Assembly (NCBI RefSeq): GCF_028864145.1
Contig: NZ_JARBHJ010000010.1
Coordinates: 1-55,220, forward strand
Reading direction: 5' to 3'
Length of the DNA stretch: 55,220 nt
From: Actinotignum schaalii
Lineage (GTDB): Bacteria; Actinomycetota; Actinomycetes; Actinomycetales; Actinomycetaceae
A model generated the notes under the pieces. The model saw only the letters and a program-made list of their open reading frames with translations. It searched no databases and was not told the DNA's origin. This document shows positions 32,148-41,096 of this stretch, in pieces (positions within the stretch are counted from its first letter, which is position 1; every line of letters begins with the position of its first letter). The translations under genes and the position numbers were made by a program.

Positions 32148-35060
32148 ATGGCTACCACTCAGCAAACTGGTGACCGCACCAACGTTGGTGACATGATCGA
32201 TCGCTTGGCATCGCAGGCAATATCCGCCCTCGAAGAATTCGATGCCTTCGATCAAGAAAAGATTAATGCGATTGTGCACGCGATGGCCCTTGCCGGGGTT
32301 GATCAGCACATGGTGCTCGCCAAGGCCGCCATTGAGGAAACAGGCCGCGGCCTCTACGAAGATAAGTGCGTCAAGAATCTTTTCGCCACGGAATATATTT
32401 GGAATTCCATCAAGTATGACCGCACTGTGGGCATTATCCGGCAGGATAAGCAGAAGGGCATTATCGAGATCGCTGAGCCCGTGGGCGTGATTGCCGGGGT
32501 GACGCCGGTGACCAACCCGACATCCACCACGATGTTTAAGTGCATTATCTCCATCATGACCCGCAACCCGATTATTTTTGCGTTCCACCCCAGCGCGCAA
32601 AAGTCCTCGGCGCTCGCCGCGCAGGTCATGCTGGACGCCGCGATTGCCGCCGGCGCCCCCGAACACTGCATCCAGTGGATCGAAACTCCCTCCCTGGAAG
32701 CCACGAAGACCCTGCTCAACCACGATTCCATCTCCCTGGCCCTGGCCACCGGGGGTGCGGGCATGGTGGCCTCCGCCTACTCCACCGGCAAGCCGGCCCT
32801 GGGCGTGGGCCCGGGTAACGCCCCGGTGTACGTGCACAAGACCGCCAAGGTCAAGCGCACCGTCAACGACCTCATCCTCTCGAAGACTTTTGATAACGGC
32901 ATGATCTGCGCCTCCGAGCAGTCCCTCGTGATCGATGCCTCGATCCGCGAGGAGCTCCTGGCCGAATTTGAGCGCATGGGTTGCCATATTGTCACGCCGG
33001 AAGAGAAGAAAGCCCTGGCCAAGTTCATGGTCAAGGAAGATGGCACGATCAGTGCCGACGTCGTCGGTATGAACGCGGACCGCATCGCGGAAGGTGCCGG
33101 CATTGACGTTCCCACCGGAACGAAGATCCTCCTCGTTGAGCTCGAGGGTCTCGGTCCCGAGGAACCCTTCTCGCGCGAAAAGCTGTGCCCGGTGCTCGGC
33201 TACACCACCGTGGAAAGCGATGCCGAAGGCTTCGACGTGGCCGAAAAGCTGCTGCGCTTCGGCGGTCTGGGCCACACCGCGGTCATCCACACGGAAGATA
33301 AGGACGTGGCGCGCGAATACGGCCTGCGCATGAAGGCCTGCCGCATTATCGTTAACGCTCCTTCCGCTCTGGGTGGCATCGGTGACGTCTACAACGGCCT
33401 CATCCCGTCCATGACGCTCGGCTGTGGCTCTTACGGGCGGAATTCCGTTTCGCATAACGTCAGCGCTACCGATCTCATTAATGTCAAGCGAATCGCGGAA
33501 AGGCGTAACAATATGCAGTGGTTCAAGGTTCCGCCGAAGACGTACTTCGAGCGGTACTCCACGCAGTACCTGCAGAAGATGCCCGCGATTTCGCGTGTCT
33601 TTATCGTCACCGACCCGGGCATGGTTATGAACGGCTACGTGGATGTTATTATCGATCACCTCAAGGCCCGCCGGGACGACGTCGCCTGGAACATTTTCCA
33701 GGACGTGGAACCCAACCCCTCCTCGACCACGGTGTTCCGCGGGGCGAAACTCATGGAAGAATTCCAGCCCGATTGCATTATCGCCCTGGGCGGCGGTTCT
33801 CCCATGGACGCCGCGAAGGCCATGTGGCTCTTCTACGAACACCCCGAATCCTCGTACTTCGGCATGAAGCAGAAGTTCATGGATATCCGCAAGCGCACCT
33901 ACCGCTTCCCGAAGCTGGGGCGCAAGGCGCAGTTCGTGGCCATCCCGACCACGTCCGGTACCGGTTCGGAATGTACGCCGTTCGCGGTTATTACCGACGC
34001 CGAAACCCACGTCAAGTACCCCTTCGCCGATTACGCGATTACCCCGAACGTGGCGATTGTGGACGCGCAGTACGTGGACTCGGTGCCCGCCCGCACCGCG
34101 GCCGATTCGGGTATGGACGCGCTTACGCACGCCATCGAATCCTATGTCTCCACGATGGCCAGCGATTACACCCGCGGCCTGTCCATCCGCGCCGCCCAGC
34201 TCATCTTCGCTAACCTGCGCAAGTCCGTGCTGGAAGGCGATATGGAAGCCAAGGAAAAAGTGCACAACGCTTCGGCTATGGCCGGTATGGCCTTCGCCAA
34301 TGCGTTCCTGGGCATTGTCCACTCGCTGTCGCACAAGGTTGGCGGTGAATTCGATATTGCGCACGGTCGCACCAACGCGATCTTCCTGCCGCATGTTATT
34401 CGCTACAACGCCACCAAGCCGTACAAGCACTCCATCTTCCCGGCCTACGAGCACTACCGCGCCGACGAAGACCTCGCGGAATTCGCGAGCTACATGGGCT
34501 TCCCGGCTTCGACCACCGAAGAGGGCGTGCAGTCCCTCATCGACGAGGTCACCAAGCTCGCCGAGGATCTCGGTATTGAGATGAGCCTCAAGGCGAACGG
34601 GGTGACCTGGGAAGCTCTCGAGCCCAAGCTTGACTGGCTGGCCGACCGCGCCCTCGAGGACCAGTGCACTCCGGCCAACCCGAAGGCCCCGCTCGTTTCC
34701 GAGCTGCGCACCCTCATCATCGATGCCTTCGAAGGCGAAGTCGGCTACACTGCCTCGCGCGGTGTGGACGTGCTCGCTGACCTCGGCACCGGTGAGGCGG
34801 CCCGTCGCAAGGCCGCGAAGGTGCGCAAGGGTGAGTCCAGCCGGCCCTCTGCCTCGCAATCGGCCACGAACGCCCAGGTAGAGATCTACGATCACAAGGC
34901 CAAGGCCAGCCTCGAGCACGCCGAAGCCGATCAGGATGATCCCGCCGTTGAAGAACTCGTTGATACCCAGCTTGAGAGCGGCTCTTCCGCGAAGGCGTCC
35001 GCGAAGGGCGCCAAGGCTGAGAAGAAGAACGACGGCGCAGCTGAGGGCGCGGCGAACTAA
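32148..35060 (+). CDS. adhE: Bifunctional acetaldehyde-CoA/alcohol dehydrogenase AdhE
   Basis: 970 residues. The N-terminal CoA-linked aldehyde dehydrogenase has catalytic Cys in FDNGMICASEQS; a linker and an iron-dependent alcohol dehydrogenase follow, with ALGGGSPMDAAKAMW, TTSGTGSECTPF and the metal-binding HAIES and HSLSHKVGG. It turns acetyl-CoA to ethanol via acetaldehyde in fermentation, as filaments (spirosomes) in known cases. GGGAGAAAG precedes the ATG. The last 80 or so residues are an extra Lys/Ala/Glu/Ser-rich tail not found in E. coli AdhE (891 residues). Confidence 0.96.
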   Translation: MATTQQTGDRTNVGDMIDRLASQAISALEEFDAFDQEKINAIVHAMALAGVDQHMVLAKAAIEETGRGLYEDKCVKNLFATEYIWNSIKYDRTVGIIRQDKQKGIIEIAEPVGVIAGVTPVTNPTSTTMFKCIISIMTRNPIIFAFHPSAQKSSALAAQVMLDAAIAAGAPEHCIQWIETPSLEATKTLLNHDSISLALATGGAGMVASAYSTGKPALGVGPGNAPVYVHKTAKVKRTVNDLILSKTFDNGMICASEQSLVIDASIREELLAEFERMGCHIVTPEEKKALAKFMVKEDGTISADVVGMNADRIAEGAGIDVPTGTKILLVELEGLGPEEPFSREKLCPVLGYTTVESDAEGFDVAEKLLRFGGLGHTAVIHTEDKDVAREYGLRMKACRIIVNAPSALGGIGDVYNGLIPSMTLGCGSYGRNSVSHNVSATDLINVKRIAERRNNMQWFKVPPKTYFERYSTQYLQKMPAISRVFIVTDPGMVMNGYVDVIIDHLKARRDDVAWNIFQDVEPNPSSTTVFRGAKLMEEFQPDCIIALGGGSPMDAAKAMWLFYEHPESSYFGMKQKFMDIRKRTYRFPKLGRKAQFVAIPTTSGTGSECTPFAVITDAETHVKYPFADYAITPNVAIVDAQYVDSVPARTAADSGMDALTHAIESYVSTMASDYTRGLSIRAAQLIFANLRKSVLEGDMEAKEKVHNASAMAGMAFANAFLGIVHSLSHKVGGEFDIAHGRTNAIFLPHVIRYNATKPYKHSIFPAYEHYRADEDLAEFASYMGFPASTTEEGVQSLIDEVTKLAEDLGIEMSLKANGVTWEALEPKLDWLADRALEDQCTPANPKAPLVSELRTLIIDAFEGEVGYTASRGVDVLADLGTGEAARRKAAKVRKGESSRPSASQSATNAQVEIYDHKAKASLEHAEADQDDPAVEELVDTQLESGSSAKASAKGAKAEKKNDGAAEGAAN

Positions 35061-35084
35061 TCCGACAAAGCCAGCCTGGCAGGT

Positions 35085-35119
35085 GGCGGGCGTCGGGGAC
35101 ACGCAGTCCGGCGCCCGCC
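35085..35119 (+). terminator. Hairpin after adhE
   Basis: 12-base arms (35085-35096 and 35108-35119) with one G:T pair, 25 bases after the adhE stop. No T run. Confidence 0.5.
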
Positions 35120-35173
35120 GCGCTGGGCCTCAAGGCTCGCCTCCGGCGGGTTTCCATCGGTAGAGTGGGTAAG

Positions 35174-35326
35174 GTGAAGAAGAAACTACTGACTGTGGCG
35201 GGAGCGCTGCTGTGCTCGCTAGCCCTGGCCTCATGTTCCTCATCCCCTTCGGATAACCCCAGTTCCGATCCGAGCTCCTCGGGTCCCGGATCCTGCTCGG
35301 TGGAATCGAACGCGCCGGGCTGCTAA
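35174..35326 (+). CDS. Tiny lipoprotein, 50 residues
   Basis: GTG at 35174 (an in-frame GTG at 35165 is an alternative). It reads MKKKLLTVAGALLCSLALAS, then a lipobox Cys (Cys21 in LASC). The mature part of 30 residues is Ser/Pro/Asp-rich and carries two more Cys (GSCSVESNAPGC). The signal peptide and lipobox are convincing; the mature part is too small for an enzyme. It sits alone between adhE and gpmA. The two extra Cys could form a disulfide or hold metal. Confidence 0.65.
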   Translation: MKKKLLTVAGALLCSLALASCSSSPSDNPSSDPSSSGPGSCSVESNAPGC

Positions 35327-35458
35327 TCGGCTATCAAGCCGCTGGTGGCCCGGTCCGCGCGCGGCCGGCAGCGATGCCGGGCGCGGGCGCCGTCGTTCCC
35401 CTTTAAGTTCCTGGCAAAGAGCGTGGTAAGCCGCGCCGTGACATGAAAGAATAACGAT

Positions 35459-36196
35459 ATGACCTACACACTGGTATTGCTCCGCCACGGCGAGAGCGAT
35501 TGGAACGCAAAGAACCTGTTCACCGGTTGGGTTGATGTGCCGCTCTCGGAGAAGGGGCGTGCGGAAGCCGCTCACGGCGGCAAGCTCCTCAAGGAGAACA
35601 ACATCCTCCCCGACCTCCTCTTCACCTCGCTGCTCCGGCGCGCGATCACCACGGCGAATATCGCCCTGGATGAATGTGATCGCCACTGGATCCCGGTGCA
35701 GCGGTCCTGGCACCTGAACGAACGCCACTACGGCGCGCTGCAGGGCAAGAACAAGAAGGAAATCCGCGACGAATACGGCGAAGAGCAGTTCATGCAGTGG
35801 CGCCGCTCCTATGATGTTCCGCCGCCGGCCATTGAGCTCGGTTCGGAATGGTCGCAGGATCAGGATCCTCGCTACGCCGGTGAGCCGATCCCGCGCTCGG
35901 AATGCCTCAAGGATGTGCTCGCGCGCGCGCTGCCCTACTGGGAATCCGATATCGTTCCCGCCATCAAGACCGGCAAAACGGTCATGATCGCGGCGCACGG
36001 TAACTCGCTGCGCGGCATCGTCAAGTACCTTGATGACATCTCCGATGATGACATCGTGGGCGTGAACATCCCCACCGGCATTCCGCTGGTGTACGAGCTT
36101 GATGAGGAAACCCTCAAGCCCGTCAAGAAGGGTGGTACCTACCTCGATCCCGAAGCGCAGAAGAAGATCGCGGAAGTCGCCAACCAGGGCAAGTAA
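35459..36196 (+). CDS. gpmA: 2,3-bisphosphoglycerate-dependent phosphoglycerate mutase
   Basis: 245 residues, glycolysis (3-phosphoglycerate to 2-phosphoglycerate). Phosphohistidine motif [20 protein letters not shown] (His near 10), [12 protein letters not shown], and the second His in AAHGNSLRG. Single gene with its own terminator. The ATG at 35459 gives the standard family length. Confidence 0.96.
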   Translation: MTYTLVLLRHGESDWNAKNLFTGWVDVPLSEKGRAEAAHGGKLLKENNILPDLLFTSLLRRAITTANIALDECDRHWIPVQRSWHLNERHYGALQGKNKKEIRDEYGEEQFMQWRRSYDVPPPAIELGSEWSQDQDPRYAGEPIPRSECLKDVLARALPYWESDIVPAIKTGKTVMIAAHGNSLRGIVKYLDDISDDDIVGVNIPTGIPLVYELDEETLKPVKKGGTYLDPEAQKKIAEVANQGK

Positions 36197-36235
36197 TTCG
36201 CATTCTCTAGCGCTAAGTTAGAGGGCTAAGAGTCA

Positions 36236-36266
36236 AGCAGGGCTCCGGTTATACCGGGGCCCTGCT
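36236..36266 (+). terminator. Terminator of gpmA
   Basis: 14-base arms (36236-36249 and 36253-36266), one G:T pair, three-base loop, followed by GCTTGTT. Confidence 0.8.
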
Positions 36267-36458
36267 GCTTGTTAACCACGGGCGCGCTGTGTGGCGGGGG
36301 TTGCGGGCCCGCTGTGGGGAAGCCCGCGGGCGCCCTAGCCATACTGCTCAGGGCCATGGAAGCTCCGGGTGCCCGCCAACACGGCCCGGCTATGAACTCA
36401 GTCACGGCTTCGCGGCCGGGACTTGTCCAAGCTCGCCCCACCCCCTACCATTGAGCTG

Positions 36459-36481
36459 GTAATGATAACGGTTATCGTTAC
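36459..36481 (+). promoter_or_regulatory. Zur box of zinc transport cluster
   Basis: GTAATGATAAC-G-GTTATCGTTAC, an 11-base inverted repeat with one mismatch and TGATAA/TTATC halves, the usual form of Zur operators in Gram-positive bacteria. It lies about 110 bases before the zinc-binding protein gene. Otherwise the 36267-36589 spacer shows nothing clear. Confidence 0.75.
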
Positions 36482-36589
36482 GGCTTATGGGCGGCTCGGC
36501 CGCTGCCTGTGAAGCGCCCGGTCACATGCCGAGCGCAGCGCCGCCAGCCGGCGGCCTGGATTCACGTATCCGGAGGTGTGTGTCCGAGC

Positions 36590-38296
36590 ATGATGAAGCT
36601 GCTACCCGCCGTCGCGTCCATCCTCGCGATGGTCTGCCCCGCCGGTATCCCTTCCGGTGGGAGCCAGGAAGCGCTGGCGGGTAGTGTTTCGGCCGCGGGA
36701 GTGAGGACCCGCGCCGAAACTGGCGATCGGAACTCCGATGCGCCACGGGTAGTCGCCTCCACTCCGATACTCGCGGACCTCGCCCAGAACGTTCTGGGCG
36801 AGCGGGGTGAGGTGACCTCCCTTGTGCCGCCCGGGGCGGACCCGCATTCTTTTGAACCGTCACTGCGGTCATTGCGGGAACTGGCCCGGGCGGACATCGT
36901 CTTCTCCAACCAATTGCTGCTGGAAGACCAAGCGCTGCTCGCCACCATGGATGCTACCAGGCGCCCCGGCGTGAAGAACGTCGGTTTGGGTGAGGCGGCC
37001 GTCGCATACGGCGCGCGCCATATTGCACTTGTGGAGGATGCGGCGCTCAGCACTGTGTGGCTCGGTTTCCGGGCCGGTGCACCGGTTGCGCCCCAGTCGC
37101 AGGAGGGGAACGACGCCGCACCGTCCGCTTCCACCACCTCCGCTCCCATTGTTTCGCTGCGCGCGCTCTCGGTTACCGGCCCGGGCACCCTCGCCGCTTT
37201 CACCACCGGAACGTTCGGGCAGCCCAAGGTCTATATCGATTCCTCGCGTGACGAACTCGGGCACGTGGATCTTCCGGCCCAGGCCCATACCCATATGTCC
37301 TGGGCTTTTTCCGCCCCCGGTATTTACGAATTGCGCATGCGCGCCGAAGTGCAGGAAAACGGGCAGAGCCGCAGCCTCGGGGAAGGAACAGTGGTCTTTG
37401 CGGTCGGGGTGGACCCGGCCACAACCGGGCGTAGCCGCGTGATCGACGCCGGCCACGTGGATATCACCATGGCCGATAGCGGCGCCATTACCCTGCGCGG
37501 GGAAATCGAATCGGCCCGCACCACCGAGGTATCCCCGGATAGCGCGGTCATCGCGGTCCCGCACACCGTAGCCACCCATATTCCCGGTGAGCCCGCCTGG
37601 CGTTTCCTGGGGCGAGCCGGGGATACCAGCTGGGTATTGGCTCAGGCGGTTCTGGGGGAACACGTGCACGGCGATGTTGATCCGCACCTTTGGCTGGATG
37701 CCTCCAATGCCGTCGCTTACGTGGAAACCATCGCCGCCGAGCTCAGCGCCCTGGATCCCGCCGGCGCCCCGACGTACGCGGCGAATGCGCAAGCCTATAT
37801 CGCCAGATTGCAGGGGCTGGATGAGTGGCTGCGCGGCGTCGTCGCCTCTATTCCAGCGCGGCAACGCAAACTCGTGACCGCGCACGATGGCTTCGGCTAT
37901 CTGGCCCGCGCTTACGGCCTGGACACGGTTGGTTTCGTCACCCCGAATCCGGCGCTGGAACCCTCCGCGCGCCAGCTCGCCAATCTCACCCACACGCTCA
38001 TGGACCTGCGTGTTCCCGCTGTTTTCGGGGAACCGACCACGGCGTCGCACGCCGGAGAGCTGCGGGCGGTGGCAAGCGCGGCGGGCGTGGCGGTCTGCCA
38101 GCTCTATTCTGATTCTTTCGACGGCGCTGCCACCACCTACGAAGCCATGATGATTGCCAATGGCCGCGCCCTGAAAAACTGCCTCGACCCGGGCGCACTG
38201 CCGGCCTGGCCTCCCGATTACGAGGTGCCGCGTCTGCCCCTGGCAACCGCTACCGATCAGCTTCCTGCCACCGAAACCACGAAGGACAACTCATGA
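36590..38296 (+). CDS. Zinc ABC substrate-binding protein with inserted surface-anchored repeat domain
   Basis: 568 residues from the ATG at 36590 (signal peptide MMKLLPAVASILAMVC, not a clear lipobox). It is a ZnuA/TroA-type receptor split in two. Residues 50-140 hold the first His (GADPHSFEP, His86); from about 345 on come HGDVDPHLWLD (His366) and AHDGFGYLARAYG. Between them is a domain of the TIGR03769 type with GHVDL, HTHMSWAF and PGIYELRM. This matches the actinobacterial 'anchored repeat-type' ABC systems (TIGR03772). GGAGG is 13 bases before the ATG; a GTG at 36578 is an alternative. Under the Zur box. Confidence 0.88.
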   Translation: MMKLLPAVASILAMVCPAGIPSGGSQEALAGSVSAAGVRTRAETGDRNSDAPRVVASTPILADLAQNVLGERGEVTSLVPPGADPHSFEPSLRSLRELARADIVFSNQLLLEDQALLATMDATRRPGVKNVGLGEAAVAYGARHIALVEDAALSTVWLGFRAGAPVAPQSQEGNDAAPSASTTSAPIVSLRALSVTGPGTLAAFTTGTFGQPKVYIDSSRDELGHVDLPAQAHTHMSWAFSAPGIYELRMRAEVQENGQSRSLGEGTVVFAVGVDPATTGRSRVIDAGHVDITMADSGAITLRGEIESARTTEVSPDSAVIAVPHTVATHIPGEPAWRFLGRAGDTSWVLAQAVLGEHVHGDVDPHLWLDASNAVAYVETIAAELSALDPAGAPTYAANAQAYIARLQGLDEWLRGVVASIPARQRKLVTAHDGFGYLARAYGLDTVGFVTPNPALEPSARQLANLTHTLMDLRVPAVFGEPTTASHAGELRAVASAAGVAVCQLYSDSFDGAATTYEAMMIANGRALKNCLDPGALPAWPPDYEVPRLPLATATDQLPATETTKDNS

Positions 38297-39399
38297 CTCG
38301 ATTTGCCAACGTCCGCTCTGTTTGCGCACGCAGTCTCGCCGCGCTGGTTGTAGCTGCGCTCAGCTGTGCCCTGGTGCTGACGCTGCCCGCGCGCGCCTTC
38401 GCCCATCCGGACCCGGCACCCACCGCGCCTGGCTCCAGCACCGCGGTTGACCCGGCCCTCACCCAAACGGTGAGCGGGGATGAACAGCTGGCCCCGGCCG
38501 GCACCCCGGTGGAGATCAGCTCCGGTCACGTGGATATGGGCCCGCGCCTGACGGATGCCGGTTGGGATTTCCTGGTGCGCGATGATTCGGGTGCCGCGCC
38601 GGTATGGCGTTCCGTGGATGACGTGGTCTTCCGAGTGGGGGATGCAGCCCGCATGGAGGTGCCCGCCACCGACGCCTACTCCTTTATTCATGCTTCCGGC
38701 CCCGCCTACGTGATCCCGCAGCAGCAGCTCGCTGACGTGGTGTGGTTGGGCTGGAATACTCAGGATCCCGGCGTGGTCAGCCGCGTCAACGGGGATGTGG
38801 CCCTCACCTACGGCGGGCACGCCGGTGAAGGCCAATTCACCGCCTTCGTCGATTCGGGGAACTTCTCCGGACCCACCCTGCTGTGGAATTCCGAAGTGGC
38901 CACCTCGCAGCCGGTCCACGTTTCCCTCAATACCCACACCCACGCCAATTGGGTCTTCACCCAGCCCGGCGTACACCTGGTGCGCCTGACGGTATCCGCC
39001 CAGCTCACGGACGGTACCCAGGTGGAGAAAACCGTGACCTTGCGTTTCGCGGTGGGGGCGAATACTTCTGCCGACGCCGCCCGCGCGGCCCAGTGGCCCA
39101 GCGGCAGCGATGGTGCAGCTGCCACCGGCTCGGCCGCGGATAACGCCCGGGCGGGGCAATCCGGCGGCGGTCAATCCGGTACGGCGCAATCGGGCGCGAA
39201 CGGTGCCCAGAACCCCGCTGGCGGCGAAGCGGAGATCCCGCTGCGCTGGGTTGTTATCGGCTGCGCCGGTGCTGTGATTCTCATTGCCGCCGGCTTTATC
39301 GGGGCGCGTGCTTCACGCCGCCGCCACCAGGCCGCCGCGCTCGCAGCCCGTACCCAGACCCGCGATAGCGCGGAAGGGGAGGAATCGTGCCGGCATTAA
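38293..39399 (+). CDS. Surface-anchored repeat-domain protein of zinc system
   Basis: 368 residues. Signal peptide (MTRFANVRSVCARSLAALVV to ARAFA), one TIGR03769-type domain (GHVDMGPRLTDAGWDFLVRD, then HTHANWVFTQPGVHLVRL), a Gly/Ser/Ala/Gln-rich linker, and a C-terminal membrane helix (RWVVIGCAGAVILIAAGFIG) with an Arg/His tail. There is no LPxTG, so it is held by the helix. The start overlaps the previous stop by 4 bases. Its His-rich motif could pass zinc to the receptor, which carries the same domain. Confidence 0.82.
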   Translation: MTRFANVRSVCARSLAALVVAALSCALVLTLPARAFAHPDPAPTAPGSSTAVDPALTQTVSGDEQLAPAGTPVEISSGHVDMGPRLTDAGWDFLVRDDSGAAPVWRSVDDVVFRVGDAARMEVPATDAYSFIHASGPAYVIPQQQLADVVWLGWNTQDPGVVSRVNGDVALTYGGHAGEGQFTAFVDSGNFSGPTLLWNSEVATSQPVHVSLNTHTHANWVFTQPGVHLVRLTVSAQLTDGTQVEKTVTLRFAVGANTSADAARAAQWPSGSDGAAATGSAADNARAGQSGGGQSGTAQSGANGAQNPAGGEAEIPLRWVVIGCAGAVILIAAGFIGARASRRRHQAAALAARTQTRDSAEGEESCRH

Positions 39400-40145
39400 C
39401 GGTCCGTGACCTGGCGGTTGTCCTCGGGGGAGTGCGGGTGCTCCGCGATGTCAATCTCGAGGTGGCAGCCGGTGAACTCGTTGGCCTCATCGGCCCGAAC
39501 GGCGCCGGGAAAACCACCCTCATGCGCAGCATTATGGGGCTGCTCACGCCGGCAGCGGGCACGATTGAGGTGCGCGGGGAGCGGGTCCGGCCCGGCCGCC
39601 CACACCGTGCCATCGGCTACGTGCCGCAGTCGCGCGCAACCCAATGGGGTTACCCCATGAGCGTGGAAGAACTGGTGGCCACCGGCCTCGAACGCCGCGG
39701 GCTGCTCGCCCGCACCCGCCTCGGGCGGAACGCGTGGGAAAAGGTCTATGCCGCGCTCGATAGGGTCGATTTATTCGAGATGCGGCGTCGGCCCATCGGG
39801 CAGCTTTCCGGCGGGCAGCAACAGCGCATCCTCATCGCGCGCGCCCTTGTGCGCGACCCGGCCATCCTCCTCCTGGACGAGCCCTTTACCGGACTTGACC
39901 ACCCCACCCAGGATTCCCTGGCCGATCTTTTCCTCTCGCTGCGCGCCGGCGGGGCCGGAATTATTATGTCCACCCACGACCTCACCCAGGCCGTCGATAT
40001 TTCCACCCGGGTGGCCCTCCTCAATCGCACAATTATCGCGGCCGGTCCGCCCGCCGATATCCTCCGCGCCGACCTGTGGATGGAAACCTTCCAAGTGCGG
40101 GCTTCCTCGCCGCTGCTGCGCGTCCTCGGAATGGTGAAAGCATGA
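39387..40145 (+). CDS. Zinc ABC transporter ATPase (anchored-repeat system)
   Basis: 252 residues. Walker A GPNGAGKTT, signature LSGGQQQRILIARAL, Walker B ILLLDEPFTGLDH, then STHDLTQAV: the metal (ZnuC/TroB) importer ATPase family. It overlaps the anchored protein gene by 13 bases and the permease gene by 4. Confidence 0.93.
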   Translation: MPALTVRDLAVVLGGVRVLRDVNLEVAAGELVGLIGPNGAGKTTLMRSIMGLLTPAAGTIEVRGERVRPGRPHRAIGYVPQSRATQWGYPMSVEELVATGLERRGLLARTRLGRNAWEKVYAALDRVDLFEMRRRPIGQLSGGQQQRILIARALVRDPAILLLDEPFTGLDHPTQDSLADLFLSLRAGGAGIIMSTHDLTQAVDISTRVALLNRTIIAAGPPADILRADLWMETFQVRASSPLLRVLGMVKA

Positions 40146-41011
40146 GTTTCTTCGATTTTCTAGCCGATTTATCCAATCCGGTGCTCGGCTTCCTCCCGCG
40201 CGCGCTCCTCGTTGCCATGCTCTCCGCGGTCGTGTGCGGGGCGGTGGGCGTACACGTGGTCCTGCGCGGCATGTCCTTCCTAGGAGATGCCCTCGCCCAC
40301 GCCGTTTTCCCCGGTATCGTCATCGCTTTCGCGCTCCAGGGTTCCATTCTGGTGGGCGGAGCGGTCGCGGGCGGCGTCGTCGCCCTTCTTATCGCGCTCG
40401 CCTCGCAAAACCGCAACCTGCGCGAAGACTCGATCATCGGCATCTTTATGGCCGCGGCTTTCGCTTTCGGCGTGGCGCTCATCGCGCGCATCCCCGGCTA
40501 TACCGGGTCCCTCGAATCTTTCCTTTTCGGTTCGCTCACCGGCGTGGATAGCTCCGACGTGCTCACGTCCGCCATCGTGGCCGCGGCCGTGCTTCTTTTC
40601 CTCGCCGTGCTCCACCCGGCGCTGCTCTCCGTGAGCGTGGACCGCGATTTCGCGCGCGCCACCGGCACCCGCGTCCTGCTTGTGGACGTGTGCCTCTACC
40701 TCACCGTGGCGCTCGCGGTGGTCATTTCCGTACAGTCCATCGGCAATATTCTGGTGCTGGCGCTGCTCGTCACCCCGGCCGCCACCGCCCGCCTGCTGAC
40801 CGACCGGGTGGGCACGATGATGCTGCTCGCCCCGCTCCTCGGGTGCGCCAGCGCTTTCGTGGGGGTGTGGCTTTCCTGGGCGGCGGATATTCCGGCGGGC
40901 GCGGCTATCGTGCTGGTTACGACGGCGCTTTTCGCCCTCGTGTGGCTGAGTGTTCCGGTGCGTGGGAAACTGGTGCGGGCCCGCACCGCACGCGGTAGCG
41001 ACCGCGCGTAG
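40142..41011 (+). CDS. Zinc ABC transporter permease (anchored-repeat system)
   Basis: 289 residues from the ATG at 40142, eight to nine membrane helices, ABC-3 family: VVLRGMSFLGDALAHAVFPGI near residue 40 and VVISVQSIGNILVLALLVTPAATARLL near 205. It completes the zinc uptake operon. Confidence 0.93.
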   Translation: MSFFDFLADLSNPVLGFLPRALLVAMLSAVVCGAVGVHVVLRGMSFLGDALAHAVFPGIVIAFALQGSILVGGAVAGGVVALLIALASQNRNLREDSIIGIFMAAAFAFGVALIARIPGYTGSLESFLFGSLTGVDSSDVLTSAIVAAAVLLFLAVLHPALLSVSVDRDFARATGTRVLLVDVCLYLTVALAVVISVQSIGNILVLALLVTPAATARLLTDRVGTMMLLAPLLGCASAFVGVWLSWAADIPAGAAIVLVTTALFALVWLSVPVRGKLVRARTARGSDRA

Positions 41012-41015
41012 TACA

Positions 41016-41060
41016 GGCCCGTACGACGCCGCCGCGGCCAGCCGGCCGCCTGCCTAGCTG
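41016..41060 (+). repeat. Dispersed intergenic repeat, copy C
   Basis: GTACGACGCCGCC (41021-41033) with GC-rich inverted repeats after it, between the convergent zinc permease and phoU genes. Confidence 0.4.
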
Positions 41061-41096
41061 GCACGCGATCCTGGCCGGAGCGGCGGTAGTACTATA

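Noticed and set aside
32046-35102. 1,018-residue open frame on the - strand
   Set aside because: Exact antisense shadow of adhE, whose GC-rich third positions keep the opposite frame open. The translation is His/Gly/Arg-rich without any domain.
36869-38050. 393-residue - strand frame
   Set aside because: Antisense of the zinc receptor; shadow of codon bias.
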